Origin: Yersinia ruckeri ATCC 29473
Lineage (GTDB): Bacteria; Pseudomonadota; Gammaproteobacteria; Enterobacterales; Enterobacteriaceae
Reading direction: 5' to 3'
DNA: 64,000 nucleotides
Assembly: GCF_000754815.1 (NCBI RefSeq)
Contig: NZ_KN150747.1
Location: 807,655 to 871,654 of the forward strand
In this document: positions 15,602 to 25,304 of the stretch, one piece after another
How the letters are laid out: every line of letters begins with the position of its first letter
Numbering within the stretch: the first letter of the stretch is position 1
Program-made: the position numbers and the translations under genes
Notes under the pieces: model-generated
What the model saw: only the letters and a program-made list of their open reading frames with translations
Told to the model about the DNA's origin: nothing
Databases searched by the model: none

Positions 15602-16537
15602 TTAAAGAGCCAATTCAGCGTTTAAAACCAGCGCCAGCAATGCCTGACGTGCAAATATCCCGTTGCCAGCTTGTTGGAAATAGTAGGCATATGGCGTTTT
15701 ATCCACATCAGCTGTGATTTCATCGATGCGTGGCAGCGGGTGAAGGATTTTCAGATGTTCACGGGCGTTGTTCAGATCCGCTGCGCGCAGCACAAACTGA
15801 GCTTTTACGTTAGCGTACTCAGAGGGATCGAGACGCTCTTTCTGTACTCGGGTCATATACAGAATATCCAGCTCCGGCACCACTTCCTCAATGCTGGCAT
15901 GCAGACTGTACTGGATGCCTTTTTCTTCCAGCATTTTCAGAATATAGGCAGGCATGGCCAACGCATCTGGTGCGATAAAGAAGAAGCGGTTACCGTTAAA
16001 CTTGGCTAGCGCTTGCGTCAATGAGTGAACCGTGCGGCCGTATTTCAGGTCACCCACCATCGCGATATTAATGTTATCCAACCGGCCTTGGGTTTCCTGG
16101 ATGGTGAACAAATCCAGCAAGGTCTGGGTGGGATGCTGGTTGGCACCGTCGCCAGCATTGACCACGGGTACGCCGCCGGAAAACTCGGCCGCCAGACGCG
16201 CGGCACCTTCTTGCGGATGACGCATGACGATGGCATCAACGTAGGTACTGATGACAGATAGAGTATCTGCCAGCGTTTCCCCTTTCTTACCTAACGAGGT
16301 ATTGCTGCTGTCAGAAAAACCCACCACAGAAGCACCCAGGCGATGAATCGCGGTTTCAAAGGAGAGGCGGGTACGGGTTGACGCTTCAAAGAAACAGCTG
16401 GCGATCACTTTATGTTTCAATAGCTCAGGCTGCGGATGATTTTTCAGGCTGGCGGCGGTGCGTAATACCAGCTCAAGATCCCCGCGGCTCAGATCGTTAA
16501 TTGAGATAATATGTTTGTGATACAACGGATTGGCCAT
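15602..16537 (-). CDS. pyrB: Aspartate carbamoyltransferase catalytic chain
   Basis: 311-aa catalytic subunit that condenses carbamoyl phosphate and aspartate in the first committed step of pyrimidine synthesis. The carbamoyl-phosphate site STRTR begins at Ser53, followed by [14 protein letters not shown] and the HPLPR loop. The length equals the E. coli protein. Expression is expected to be controlled by UTP-sensitive attenuation, because a leader peptide and an attenuator lie just upstream. Confidence 0.97.
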   Translation of the reverse strand: MANPLYHKHIISINDLSRGDLELVLRTAASLKNHPQPELLKHKVIASCFFEASTRTRLSFETAIHRLGASVVGFSDSSNTSLGKKGETLADTLSVISTYVDAIVMRHPQEGAARLAAEFSGGVPVVNAGDGANQHPTQTLLDLFTIQETQGRLDNINIAMVGDLKYGRTVHSLTQALAKFNGNRFFFIAPDALAMPAYILKMLEEKGIQYSLHASIEEVVPELDILYMTRVQKERLDPSEYANVKAQFVLRAADLNNAREHLKILHPLPRIDEITADVDKTPYAYYFQQAGNGIFARQALLALVLNAELAL

Positions 16538-16645
16538 GTTTCGCTCTCCTCTGTGCTAGCCCGTGGCGTTGGGCTGAACCTGATATGTCATTCGGGTTAA
16601 TGTATAATTCGCGTATTATTTGAAATCTGTTTACCGATCCGCAGA

Positions 16646-16672
16646 CAAAAAAAAGCCCCTCAATGAGGGGCC
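16646..16672 (-). terminator. pyrBI attenuator
   Basis: On the minus strand GCCCCT-CAATG-AGGGGC (16655-16671) is followed by eight Ts (16654-16647). The stop codon of the leader peptide pyrL is inside the stem, so a ribosome that keeps up with RNA polymerase prevents the hairpin, as in E. coli pyrBI. Confidence 0.9.
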
Positions 16673-16785
16673 TGATAAGATCGGTTTAGCAACGGCAGAA
16701 ACCACGGCAGTTGGCTGCCAACAGGCAGACGATTTTGTCGATTTTCAATCTGATGATATCCAACAAAACACTCGCGGTTTTTCAT
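16660..16785 (-). CDS. pyrL: pyrBI operon leader peptide PyrL
   Basis: 41-codon frame starting [12 protein letters not shown], preceded by GGGAG at a 5-nt spacing, ending with TGA inside the attenuator stem. E. coli PyrL has 44 codons. The amino-acid sequence is not conserved, but the position, length and overlap with the attenuator are. The segment [10 protein letters not shown] comes from a T-rich stretch just before the hairpin, where UTP shortage would pause polymerase. Confidence 0.8.
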   Translation of the reverse strand: MKNRECFVGYHQIENRQNRLPVGSQLPWFLPLLNRSYQAPH

Positions 16786-16984
16786 GGGTTCTCCCGGCAA
16801 ATTGTGGCGAATTATACGCGCAGCTGTGTTCTCTGCAAGCGCTAATATGCATATTTTTAAAATTAGCAAACGATTACCTTTGGTGCTGTAGGCTTTTATT
16901 GGCGGGAGTGGATAGATAGAACAACGTTGGAGTGAAAGCAGAGTGGCGGTATCGGTCAATGGAAATGTCGGGTGTTGTGGAACG

Positions 16985-17017
16985 ATGATTGCGGCTAGTA
17001 CATCAAGCCGCAATCAT
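16985..17017 (-). terminator. Hairpin after npr
   Basis: A perfect 12-bp stem ATGATTGCGGCT (16985-16996) / AGCCGCAATCAT (17006-17017) begins 5 nt after the npr stop. No U-tract follows on the minus strand, so it may act as a 3'-end stabiliser or a Rho-assisted terminator for the operon. Confidence 0.45.
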
Positions 17018-17022
17018 TGTTA

Positions 17023-17295
17023 TCAATCTTCATCAAAGCCGGAATTAAACAGCTCAATAACTGCTGCAAGGGCAGAAATTTCATCCGCCCCAGTGGCTTC
17101 CACTTCAATTTGCCGGCCTTTGGCTGAATCAAGCATCAACAAGGCGATGACGCTACTGGCTTCGGCTTCGGTACCACTGTCATTGCGTAGTATCACTTCA
17201 GCGTCAAAACTCTGAACCAGCTCGAATAATTTCATCGCTGGTCTGGCATGCATACCCAGTTTATTTTTGATCTCGACTGTTTGTTTGACCGTCAT
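17023..17295 (-). CDS. ptsO: Phosphocarrier protein NPr of the nitrogen PTS
   Basis: 90-aa HPr-like protein that passes phosphate from EI-Ntr to PtsN. The active-site His16 lies in the GMHARPA motif, and the regulatory serine region [16 protein letters not shown] is seen further on. It shares one base with the end of the upstream rapZ gene and is the last gene of the long rpoN-associated operon. Confidence 0.95.
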   Translation of the reverse strand: MTVKQTVEIKNKLGMHARPAMKLFELVQSFDAEVILRNDSGTEAEASSVIALLMLDSAKGRQIEVEATGADEISALAAVIELFNSGFDED

Positions 17296-18146
17296 TATTT
17301 ACGTTTTTCCAGAGTACGGTGACGGGACTGAACATTTTTGCCCCGAGCCCGGAAGTAGTCGGCAAGTTGCTCGGCAACATATACCGAACGGTGTTTACCG
17401 CCGGTACAACCAATGGCTACCGTTAGATAGCTACGGTTATTGGTTTCCAGCATCGGCAGCCATTGTTCCAAATAACTGCGGGTCTGGTAGATAAAATTAT
17501 GTACTTCCGTATGACGATCGAGGAAGGCGGCAACCGGACGATCCAAACCGGTCATCGGACGAAGTTTTGGATCCCAGTGCGGGTTCGGCAGAAAACGCAC
17601 ATCGAAGACATAATCAGCATCAATGGGTAAGCCGTGTTTAAAGCCAAAGGATTCAAACACCATCGTTAATTCGCGCTCGCGTTTCCCAAGTAGGCGAGTA
17701 CGCAGCATTTCAGCCAGTTCATGTACTGACATTTCCGATGTATCGATAATTAAGTCAGCTCGTGAACGCAGGGGTTCCAGTAGCGCACTTTCTTCATCGA
17801 TGGCACTTTCCAATGAGAGATTTTTATTGGAGAGCGGATGCAGACGACGGGTATCGCTGTAACGGCGGATCAGCGTGTTGCGATCGGCATCCAAAAATAG
17901 CAATTGTGGAGAGAAACTTTCCGGTAATTGTGCCATGGCATGCTCAAACACTTCCGGTGATTCCGGCATATTACGGACATCAATGCTTACTGCTGCGGAA
18001 ATGTTCAGATCAGCAAGTGTTTGCGCCAGTTGTGGCAACAAGACGACGGGCAAATTATCGACACAATAAAAACCCATATCTTCAAGGGCACGTAAGGCAA
18101 CAGACTTCCCGGAACCGGAACGGCCGCTGACAATCATCAGCACCAT
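17295..18146 (-). CDS. rapZ: RNase adapter protein RapZ
   Basis: 283-aa protein that binds the sRNAs GlmY/GlmZ and presents GlmZ to RNase E, thereby adjusting GlmS synthesis and amino-sugar supply for the envelope. A P-loop GRSGSGKS is at residues 8-15. The C-terminal RNA-binding domain carries the [16 protein letters not shown] block and ends with a basic tail ([10 protein letters not shown]). It lies between ptsN and npr as in E. coli. Confidence 0.96.
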   Translation of the reverse strand: MVLMIVSGRSGSGKSVALRALEDMGFYCVDNLPVVLLPQLAQTLADLNISAAVSIDVRNMPESPEVFEHAMAQLPESFSPQLLFLDADRNTLIRRYSDTRRLHPLSNKNLSLESAIDEESALLEPLRSRADLIIDTSEMSVHELAEMLRTRLLGKRERELTMVFESFGFKHGLPIDADYVFDVRFLPNPHWDPKLRPMTGLDRPVAAFLDRHTEVHNFIYQTRSYLEQWLPMLETNNRSYLTVAIGCTGGKHRSVYVAEQLADYFRARGKNVQSRHRTLEKRK

Positions 18147-18267
18147 GTGGCAACTCCCCTGGCTATCTCAATGGCGTCTGACGCCACAATTAGAAACTTT
18201 TATTCCGGCATACTTGCCGGAATCCATCATTGGAAAATAATAAACCACAGCTAAACCTACATAAATA

Positions 18268-18750
18268 TCATAGGCTTTCTGCTGGTACCTCGGTGATGAT
18301 TTGATAAAGTTCCTCATCACTTTGTGCTGCACGTAAGCGCCGGCATACGGTTTTATCAGCTAATCGTTTGGCGACTAAAGATAAAGTGTGTAAGTGGGTT
18401 TTACATTGATCGGCTGGAACCAGCAAGGCAAATAACAGGTCAACCGGTTGATTATCAATAGCATCAAAAGCGATAGGTTGATCGAGACGAATGAAAACGC
18501 CAACGGCGCGCAGTGTATCCTCTTCCAGCTTGCCGTGAGGGATGGCAATACCATTGCCAATACCGGTACTGCCCATACGTTCGCGGGTTAGCACAGCATC
18601 GAACACGACCTGTGGCGGCAAGTTAAGCTGCTTGGCAGCAAGCTCACTAATAATTTCCAATGCCCGTTTTTTACTGGAGCACTGAACGGAGCTTTTGGTG
18701 CACTCGATATTTAATACCGAGTCTAATTGCATTGCTAAATCGTTGGTCAT
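18268..18750 (-). CDS. ptsN: PTS IIA-like nitrogen-regulatory protein PtsN
   Basis: 160-aa EIIA-type protein; its phosphorylation state modulates K+ transport and other targets. The phosphorylated histidine is His72 in GNGIAIPHGK. The start at 18750 (MTNDLAMQL) matches E. coli PtsN; a GTG four codons upstream (18762) has no better ribosome site, so the start is uncertain by four residues. It follows hpf after about 145 bp. Confidence 0.95.
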   Translation of the reverse strand: MTNDLAMQLDSVLNIECTKSSVQCSSKKRALEIISELAAKQLNLPPQVVFDAVLTRERMGSTGIGNGIAIPHGKLEEDTLRAVGVFIRLDQPIAFDAIDNQPVDLLFALLVPADQCKTHLHTLSLVAKRLADKTVCRRLRAAQSDEELYQIITEVPAESL

Positions 18751-18894
18751 CTCATCTTTCACTTAAGCGCTGTTTCACTCCCGATACCGGCGGCAGGGAA
18801 TCCCATGTCACCGGTTCAGGTAATGTAGCGCGACTGGCTACAGTGAGTGAAGAACCTTTCCCTTTAGACAACATGTCTGGTGGTTATTGTGTTC

Positions 18895-19182
18895 TTAATG
18901 TTGCTTTAATTTATCTTTATGTTTGTTTAGTTGGCGGGCTAATTTATCAATCAGACCATCAATTGCCGCATACATATCCTGGTGTTCCGAGGTTGCATGC
19001 AACTCTCCTCCATTAACATGAACCGTCGCTTCGGCAATTTGTTGTACTTTCTCCAAACTTAGAACGACATAGACCTGATTAATTCGATCAAAGTATTGCT
19101 CAAGCTTGGCGAATTTTGTGGTGACAAATTCGCGTAAAGGTTCGGTTATTTCGACGTGATGTCCGGTAATGTTGAGTTGCAT
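18895..19182 (-). CDS. hpf: Ribosome hibernation promoting factor
   Basis: 95-aa short HPF that stabilises 100S ribosome dimers in stationary phase. It has the family start MQLNITGHHVEITEPLREFV and the lysine-rich end LARQLNKHKDKLKQH. The start at 19182 matches the family; nine upstream in-frame codons are dropped. It lies directly downstream of rpoN (23 nt). Confidence 0.95.
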   Translation of the reverse strand: MQLNITGHHVEITEPLREFVTTKFAKLEQYFDRINQVYVVLSLEKVQQIAEATVHVNGGELHATSEHQDMYAAIDGLIDKLARQLNKHKDKLKQH

Positions 19183-19205
19183 AGTGTCTTCCTTCTCTGT
19201 TCGGG

Positions 19206-20639
19206 TCAAACCAACTGTTTACGTTGGTTAGACGGCGGGATGGATAACGACTCTCGGTATTTCGCGACGGTTCGCCGTGCCACCATAATACCTTGTTCGC
19301 AAAGTAGGGTGGTCAGCTTACTGTCGCTAAGTGGTTTAGCAGGATTCTCTGCCGCCACTAATTTTTTCACTAATGCCCGGATTGCCGTGGAAGAGGCTTC
19401 GCCTCCGCTTTCGGTATTTACATGGCTAGAGAAAAAATACTTTAGCTCGAAAATGCCCCGAGGACTATGCAAGAACTTTTGCGTCGTCACACGAGAAATC
19501 GTCGATTCATGCATATCCACGGCCTGAGCGATATCAGCCAGCACCATGGGTTTCATATATTCTTCACCGTTTTCAAAGAACGCGGTCTGTTGCTCGACAA
19601 TGCAACGGGCAACTTTCAATAGCGTCTCGTTGCGGCTTTCCAGGCTCTTGATCAGCCACTTCGCCTCCTGCAAATGACTACGGATAAACTGACCATCGCT
19701 GTCATTGCGCGCACTGCCGCCCATTGCCGCATACTGCTGATTGATTTTCAGCCGTGGAATGCTATCAGCGTTCAGTTCTACTACCCAGCCACTATGCTCT
19801 TTACGTACCAGAACGTCAGGAATGACATACTCAGACTCACCGGTATTGATCGATTGGCCTGGGCGTGGATCCAATGATTGAATCAGTGTAATGGCTTCTT
19901 TAAGTGTATCTTCTTTTAAACGACTCAAGCGGATCATTGTGCGGAAATCATGGTGACCTAACAGATCCAGATAATCGCTCACAATCAGCTTGGCTTCAGC
20001 CAAATAAGGTGTTTCTTTCGCATACTGCGACAACTGAACCAGCAGGCATTCCCGCAGATTACGCGCCGCAACGCCAATAGGATCAAAATGCTGGATGCGC
20101 TTGAGTACCGCCTCCACTTCGTCAAGCGTCAGGTTGTCATCGCCCATGCTTTCCAGAATATCTTCCAGTGGCACGGTGAGATAACCAGTGTTATCTACAG
20201 CATCAACGATTGAGGTGGCGATAGCGCTATCGGTTTCAGAGAACGGCGTTAACTCTACCTGCCACATCAAATAGTCTTGCAGGGTTTGCGTGGTTTCGCC
20301 CTGATAAACCGGCAGTTCATCGTCGCTATAATCGTTGCCCATTCCTGACGGCGTGCCAGCAGTGTAAATTTCATCCCAAGTGGCATCCAATGGCAGCTCT
20401 TCGGGCATATCTTTTTGTTCAAGAGCTTCTCGGGTATCCAGTTCGTCCCGATCTTCAATCTCTTTGGCATCGACTTCTTCGTGAATATCCGTTTGCTCAA
20501 GCAGTGGGTTGCTTTCCAGCGCCAACTGAATCTCTTGCTGAAGTTCAAGCGTAGAGAGCTGCAACAAACGGATGGCTTGTTGGAGTTGGGGGGTCATTGC
20601 CAGTTGTTGGCTAAACCTGAGTTGCAAACCTTGCTTCAT
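19206..20639 (-). CDS. rpoN: RNA polymerase sigma-54 factor
   Basis: 477-aa alternative sigma factor for -24/-12 promoters that need enhancer-binding activators. Region I is glutamine/leucine-rich ([20 protein letters not shown]), region II is acidic (residues about 60-120) and the C-terminal RpoN box [10 protein letters not shown] recognises the -24 element. Gene context lptB-rpoN-hpf-ptsN-rapZ-npr is the enterobacterial standard. Confidence 0.97.
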   Translation of the reverse strand: MKQGLQLRFSQQLAMTPQLQQAIRLLQLSTLELQQEIQLALESNPLLEQTDIHEEVDAKEIEDRDELDTREALEQKDMPEELPLDATWDEIYTAGTPSGMGNDYSDDELPVYQGETTQTLQDYLMWQVELTPFSETDSAIATSIVDAVDNTGYLTVPLEDILESMGDDNLTLDEVEAVLKRIQHFDPIGVAARNLRECLLVQLSQYAKETPYLAEAKLIVSDYLDLLGHHDFRTMIRLSRLKEDTLKEAITLIQSLDPRPGQSINTGESEYVIPDVLVRKEHSGWVVELNADSIPRLKINQQYAAMGGSARNDSDGQFIRSHLQEAKWLIKSLESRNETLLKVARCIVEQQTAFFENGEEYMKPMVLADIAQAVDMHESTISRVTTQKFLHSPRGIFELKYFFSSHVNTESGGEASSTAIRALVKKLVAAENPAKPLSDSKLTTLLCEQGIMVARRTVAKYRESLSIPPSNQRKQLV

Positions 20640-20688
20640 AGTATTAAGTCAACGTCCCTTAATGAATAACGAGCCAAAAAGACTAATA

Positions 20689-21414
20689 TCAGAGGCGGAA
20701 TTCTTCGCCTAAATAGACGCGCTTAACCTGTTCATCAGCCAGGATATCCTGCGGTGTGCCGTGGGCGATTAAATGCCCCTGACTCACGATATAAGCGCGT
20801 TCACACACATCCAGAGTTTCCCGCACGTTATGATCGGTAATCAGTACACCCAGACCGCTGTCGCGTAAATGCTCGATAATTTTCTTAATATCAATCACAG
20901 AAATAGGATCGACGCCGGCAAAAGGTTCATCCAGCAAGATGAATTTTGGGTTGGCTGCCAATGCGCGGGCAATTTCTACCCGTCGACGTTCACCACCGGA
21001 TAACGATTGACCCAAGCTGTCGCGCAAATGGGTGATGTGGAACTCTTCCATCAACTCTTCAGCACGTTCTTTACGCTGCTCAGTGGAGAGATCGTGACGG
21101 ATTTCCAGCACCGCCATAAGATTGTTATACACGCTCAGACGGCGGAAGATAGAGGCTTCCTGCGGCAGATACCCGATACCGCGGCGAGCGCGTTCATGTA
21201 ATGGCAGCAGGCTGATATCTTCGTCATCAATCACGATACGCCCAGCGTCACGTTGAACAATGCCGACAACCATATAAAAAGTGGTGGTTTTACCCGCCCC
21301 GTTGGGGCCAAGCAGGCCAACAATCTCACCGGAGTTCACTTTCAGGCTAACGCCGTCGACCACTTTACGGCCTTTGTATGCCTTAGCCAGCTTTTCTGCG
21401 ATTAATGTTGCCAT
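20689..21414 (-). CDS. lptB: LPS export ABC transporter ATP-binding protein LptB
   Basis: 241-aa ATPase that drives LPS extraction by the LptB2FGC complex at the inner membrane. Walker A is GPNGAGKTT (36-44), the signature [15 protein letters not shown] and Walker [14 protein letters not shown] are intact, followed by the switch histidine in [10 protein letters not shown]. It starts 6 nt after lptA, indicating one transcript. Confidence 0.97.
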   Translation of the reverse strand: MATLIAEKLAKAYKGRKVVDGVSLKVNSGEIVGLLGPNGAGKTTTFYMVVGIVQRDAGRIVIDDEDISLLPLHERARRGIGYLPQEASIFRRLSVYNNLMAVLEIRHDLSTEQRKERAEELMEEFHITHLRDSLGQSLSGGERRRVEIARALAANPKFILLDEPFAGVDPISVIDIKKIIEHLRDSGLGVLITDHNVRETLDVCERAYIVSQGHLIAHGTPQDILADEQVKRVYLGEEFRL

Positions 21415-21420
21415 AAATGA

Positions 21421-21966
21421 TTACTTACTCTTCTTTTGGCCGGTTGCATTCGGCCCTTTGTCTTGTAACTGGGATGGTAATAGCACGGTGGTGACGCGTT
21501 TGCCTTTATCGCTGAACGCTTCCATTTGCTGCTCTTTCACCAAATAGGTGATTTTGTCACCTTTGATATTACTGTCCAACTGTTCCAGATATGCATCGCC
21601 CGTCAGAATGACAAACTCTTTGGCAACTTCATAACGCAGTTTCTGACCATGGCCTTTAACCGGTTTTCCATTGTCTTGCATTTGGTAGAAAGTCACGGGG
21701 TTACCAAAACCTTCAATCACGGTTTTACTTTGATCGCCGCCGGGGCGCGAAATCACCATTCTATCGGCTTTAATTTCGATACTACCCTGTTTTACGATCA
21801 CATTGTCGGTGAAGGTCGCCGTATTACCGGTCATATCCAACGCCTGCTTGTCAGAGGTAATATTGATGGGCTGATCGGTATCGCCAGTTAATGCCAATGC
21901 CGGAACGCTTGCGGCCAAAAGCGAGCTGGCAATCAGAAGATGAAGAATTTTATTTTTGGATTTCAT
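21421..21966 (-). CDS. lptA: LPS transport periplasmic protein LptA
   Basis: 181-aa periplasmic bridge protein of the OstA-like jelly-roll fold, carrying LPS from LptC to LptD. The start at 21966 (MKSKNKILH) matches E. coli; it overlaps the 3' end of lptC by 17 bases. A signal peptide ends near ALA before LTGDTDQPINI. The TFYQMQDNGKPVKGHG and DSNIKGDKITYLVKEQ blocks are characteristic. Confidence 0.96.
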   Translation of the reverse strand: MKSKNKILHLLIASSLLAASVPALALTGDTDQPINITSDKQALDMTGNTATFTDNVIVKQGSIEIKADRMVISRPGGDQSKTVIEGFGNPVTFYQMQDNGKPVKGHGQKLRYEVAKEFVILTGDAYLEQLDSNIKGDKITYLVKEQQMEAFSDKGKRVTTVLLPSQLQDKGPNATGQKKSK

Positions 21967-22513
21967 AGTAGGTATTAACCTTTTCAATCAGCTCTGCGGT
22001 TTTGTTCCGCAAGTTTCCACGCATTTTCATGCCGTTAGATGTAAACCCAATGCCATAAAGTGTCACTTCATCGTCTGAGGATATATCCTGAGTGATTAAA
22101 TTAACCTGGGCATTATCAGTTTTGATTTTTTGTAGTTGTGAGGTGGTCGTCAAACTGTTGACCTCAACATTACCGTATAAAAACAGCATCCTATCGTCAG
22201 TCAATTTGGCGCGATCGGCGCGGACTGACCAGGTTGCTACGGCATTTTCATCGAACATGGTCATGACCGGTTTGGTAAACCAGGTGACTTCTTTGGTGGT
22301 GTAGTTTTTGACGTCTTCCGCCACCAGTTTGTAATTAAGTTTACCCACTGGATTATAAACTACCGTGACCGTATGCTGACTTTGATAGGTCGGTTCATTA
22401 TCGTCGACAAGCACTTTTTGGTCTGGATGATTAAAACCAGAATAATTCCAGCCAATTAACGATAAGGCAATTAGCGCCAGTATCAGCGTTATCCAAAATT
22501 TTGTTTTACTCAT
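21950..22513 (-). CDS. lptC: LPS export system protein LptC
   Basis: 187-aa bitopic inner-membrane protein with one N-terminal helix (about residues 6-24, ITLILALIALSLIGWNYS) and a periplasmic jelly-roll domain that receives LPS from LptBFG. The start overlaps the kdsC stop by 4 bases (ATGA), a sign of translational coupling. Confidence 0.96.
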   Translation of the reverse strand: MSKTKFWITLILALIALSLIGWNYSGFNHPDQKVLVDDNEPTYQSQHTVTVVYNPVGKLNYKLVAEDVKNYTTKEVTWFTKPVMTMFDENAVATWSVRADRAKLTDDRMLFLYGNVEVNSLTTTSQLQKIKTDNAQVNLITQDISSDDEVTLYGIGFTSNGMKMRGNLRNKTAELIEKVNTYYEIQK

Positions 22514-23073
22514 ATCGACAATCCTTTGGCGCCGTCAAGCTTACCCTGGGCTAACAATATCAGATCGCACAATTCACGTACCGCACCTCGGCCACCATGG
22601 ATTCGGGTGACGTAATGAGCCTTGGGCAATAATATTGGGTGCGCATCTGCCACCGCGACGGACAAACCGACTTGAGCCATGACCGGCCAGTCGATGAGGT
22701 CGTCGCCAATATATGCCACTTCCTCGGGTTGACAGGATAAGCTGCTCAGCAGCTCGCCATAAGCCAAAAGCTTATCGGACTGCCCCTGATAAAGATGAGT
22801 AATACCCAAAGTTTTGGCTCGGTCTTCCAGCAATTTTGCCGATCTGCCGGTAATGATTGCGACCTCTATTCCTGACGTTATCAGGCAACGAATACCATAA
22901 CCATCGCGAACATTAAAACTTTTCAACTCTTCGCCATTATTGCCCATAAAAATCAGGCCATCGGACATCACGCCATCAACATCGCAGATCAACAGGCGAA
23001 TCTTGGCGGCGCGCTCGATCACATTAGTGGTGACCGGCCCGTAGCAGGTTGCTACATACTCAGTGTTACTCAT
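22510..23073 (-). CDS. kdsC: 3-deoxy-D-manno-octulosonate 8-phosphate phosphatase
   Basis: 187-aa HAD-family phosphatase that makes free Kdo from Kdo-8-phosphate for LPS inner core. The nucleophile pair Asp31/Asp33 is in CDVDGVMSDG; later motifs are ITGRSAKLLEDRA and YIGDDLIDWPVM. It lies 10 nt downstream of kdsD, whose product supplies the precursor of the same pathway. Confidence 0.96.
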   Translation of the reverse strand: MSNTEYVATCYGPVTTNVIERAAKIRLLICDVDGVMSDGLIFMGNNGEELKSFNVRDGYGIRCLITSGIEVAIITGRSAKLLEDRAKTLGITHLYQGQSDKLLAYGELLSSLSCQPEEVAYIGDDLIDWPVMAQVGLSVAVADAHPILLPKAHYVTRIHGGRGAVRELCDLILLAQGKLDGAKGLSI

Positions 23074-23083
23074 TCCATATCCT

Positions 23084-24070
23084 TTATACGACGCCAGCTC
23101 TTAACATGTCATGCATATGAACCACGCCTAACAACTGGTCACCATCAGCAACCAACAATGCTGTTATATGGCGCGATTGCATCAGATTAAGCGCATCGAC
23201 TGCCAACATATTCGGTCGTACCCGAATACCGCCACGGGTCATTACATCTGCAATTTTGGCATTATTCAGATCGATACCCATATCAAATACCCGGCGTAAA
23301 TCACCGTCGGTAAAGATACCCTCGATCCTCATCAAATCGTTACAGATAACGGTTAAACCAAGATTCTTCCGAGTGATTTCCAAAAGCGCATCACGCAGGG
23401 ACGCGTCGGGACTCACGTGGGGAATCTCATCACCGGTATGCATAATATCGCTAATGCGTAATAACAGCTTACGTCCCAGTGCGCCGCCGGGATGCGACAG
23501 TGCAAAATCTTCCTGAGTAAAACCGCGCGCCTGCAACAGTGCCACGGCCAGCGCATCACCCATCACCAACGTTGCTGTGGTGCTGGTGGTGGGCGCCAAC
23601 CCCAGCGGGCAGGCTTCGTCTGGTACTTTGATACATAAATGAATGTCTGCCGCTTTGCCCATACTACTATTTGGATTATTAGTCATGCAGATCAGCGGAA
23701 TCTGTAGTCGCTTCAGAACAGGAGTTAGCGCCAGAATCTCGTTGGATTCACCGGAGTTGGAGATAGCCAATACGATATCCTGTGGTGTAACCATGCCCAA
23801 ATCGCCGTGGCTGGCTTCACCGGGATGAACAAAAAAGGCTGGTGTACCGGTACTGGCAAATGTTGCGGCTATTTTGCAACCGATATGGCCGGATTTTCCC
23901 ATGCCCATCACCACAACTTTGCCTTGGCAGTAGAATATTTTCTCGCAAGCACGGGTAAAATCTTCGTTAATATATTGATCTAACTGGGCAAGACCTTCAC
24001 GTTCAATCTTTAATACCTGTTTACCGGCCTGTTGAAAATCGACGTCCGGGTGCAAAGCAAAATTAGACAT
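23084..24070 (-). CDS. kdsD: D-arabinose 5-phosphate isomerase KdsD
   Basis: 328-aa isomerase converting ribulose-5-phosphate to arabinose-5-phosphate, the first step to Kdo. A SIS domain is at the N-terminus (GKVVVMGMGKSGHIG; FVHPGEASHGDLGMV) and two CBS domains are at the C-terminus (about residues 210-328). The start at 24070 is an ATG matching the family length; a TTG two codons upstream is less likely. Confidence 0.96.
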   Translation of the reverse strand: MSNFALHPDVDFQQAGKQVLKIEREGLAQLDQYINEDFTRACEKIFYCQGKVVVMGMGKSGHIGCKIAATFASTGTPAFFVHPGEASHGDLGMVTPQDIVLAISNSGESNEILALTPVLKRLQIPLICMTNNPNSSMGKAADIHLCIKVPDEACPLGLAPTTSTTATLVMGDALAVALLQARGFTQEDFALSHPGGALGRKLLLRISDIMHTGDEIPHVSPDASLRDALLEITRKNLGLTVICNDLMRIEGIFTDGDLRRVFDMGIDLNNAKIADVMTRGGIRVRPNMLAVDALNLMQSRHITALLVADGDQLLGVVHMHDMLRAGVV

Positions 24071-24088
24071 ACTCAATTCCTGCTCATT

Positions 24089-25066
24089 TTAGAGTACTGC
24101 ACTGAAAGGGGTAAAAAATAGCACCGCAAGGTATGCGATAAAGCCACATAATAACAGAGCGCCAGCCAGATGACCGATTCGTTGTTTTCGTCCCAGGCAA
24201 AGTAAGGTGAATATGACACTGACAATCAACATCACCCAGTAGTCCCGCTGTAGAGCTTCTGAATTAATCGCACCCGGAGATAATAAGGCCGGAACACCCA
24301 GTACAATAACGATATTAAAGATATTGGAGCCGATAATATTGCCAATGGCCATATCATCCTCACCTTTCAGCGCGCCAGCGATGGATGTAGCCAACTCAGG
24401 TAAACTGGTGCCGATAGCAATGACCGTCAGGCCGATGACCAACTCACTCAACCCGAAAAAACGGGCGATAACAGTAGCATTATCAATCACAATCTTGGCG
24501 GAAAGCGGCAGAATAATAAAAGCCAGTACCAGCCATAAACAGGCCACGGTATTACTGCTGTCCTGAGGAAGTTCCGAGAGCTGCTCGCGGGTGAGAATAT
24601 CGTTGCCTTCTTTGTGCGCCAAACGGGTGATTTTCAGCATCAGGGTAATAAAGGCCGCCGCTGAGGTGAGCAGAATGACACCATCCCATTGGCTGAGGTA
24701 ATTATCAGTGAGTATAAAACCGCATAATACCGTGACGACCAGCATTAATGGCAGCTCCCGCTGAAGAATTTCTGAGCGTACTGTTAATGGGCGAATTAAT
24801 GCCGCACAACCAACAATAAGCAATAAATTCGTAATATTAGAACCGATGACATTACCCACGGCCATATCTGTTTGACCATTTAACGCTGCGGTAACCGAAA
24901 TAATCAATTCTGGCAGAGACGTGCCGATACCAACAATGGTCATCCCAATGATTAATGGCGGGACACCCAATGAACGGGCTAACACCGCTGCGCCATAAAC
25001 CAAACGGTCGGCACCGTACACCAATAAAACCAAACCAACGATTAATAATGCTATCGCAAGAAACAT
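24089..25066 (-). CDS. yrbG: Calcium/sodium antiporter family protein YrbG
   Basis: 325-aa inner-membrane exchanger of the CaCA family. It contains two inverted repeats, each with the ion-binding motif: GIGTSLPELIIS with GNVIGSNITNLLLIVG in the first half, and AIGTSLPELATSIAGALKG with GNIIGSNIFNIVIVLG in the second. About ten membrane segments are visible. First gene of the minus-strand kds/lpt cluster, divergent from mlaF. The physiological substrate in enterobacteria is not settled. Confidence 0.93.
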   Translation of the reverse strand: MFLAIALLIVGLVLLVYGADRLVYGAAVLARSLGVPPLIIGMTIVGIGTSLPELIISVTAALNGQTDMAVGNVIGSNITNLLLIVGCAALIRPLTVRSEILQRELPLMLVVTVLCGFILTDNYLSQWDGVILLTSAAAFITLMLKITRLAHKEGNDILTREQLSELPQDSSNTVACLWLVLAFIILPLSAKIVIDNATVIARFFGLSELVIGLTVIAIGTSLPELATSIAGALKGEDDMAIGNIIGSNIFNIVIVLGVPALLSPGAINSEALQRDYWVMLIVSVIFTLLCLGRKQRIGHLAGALLLCGFIAYLAVLFFTPFSAVL

Positions 25067-25224
25067 GCAGAGTCCTTATTAGGTATAATCCCGGGTTTGC
25101 TGGCGAAAGGGCATTTGCACGAATTTTCGCTTTCGTTCTCTTATGCACTAATTTTGACTGTGAGCGCTGGAAAAGTAAAACTTATGGCCACTTTGGCTAC
25201 GAAAAAACGGAAATAAGTTGTAAG

Positions 25225-25267
25225 AATGCTACGCATTACACCTATTGGTGTCATTTACTGTAGCATT
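25225..25267. promoter_or_regulatory. Nested inverted repeats upstream of mlaF
   Basis: AATGCTAC (25225-25232) and GTAGCATT (25260-25267) are perfectly inverted and enclose ACACC-TATT-GGTGT (25238-25251). The element lies 37 nt before mlaF, between divergent yrbG and mlaF, and would fold as a stem with an inner hairpin in the mla leader RNA. Confidence 0.4.
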
Positions 25268-25304
25268 GGCGATTAAATAGGTAATAAACGGCTTAAAGGG
25301 ATGA

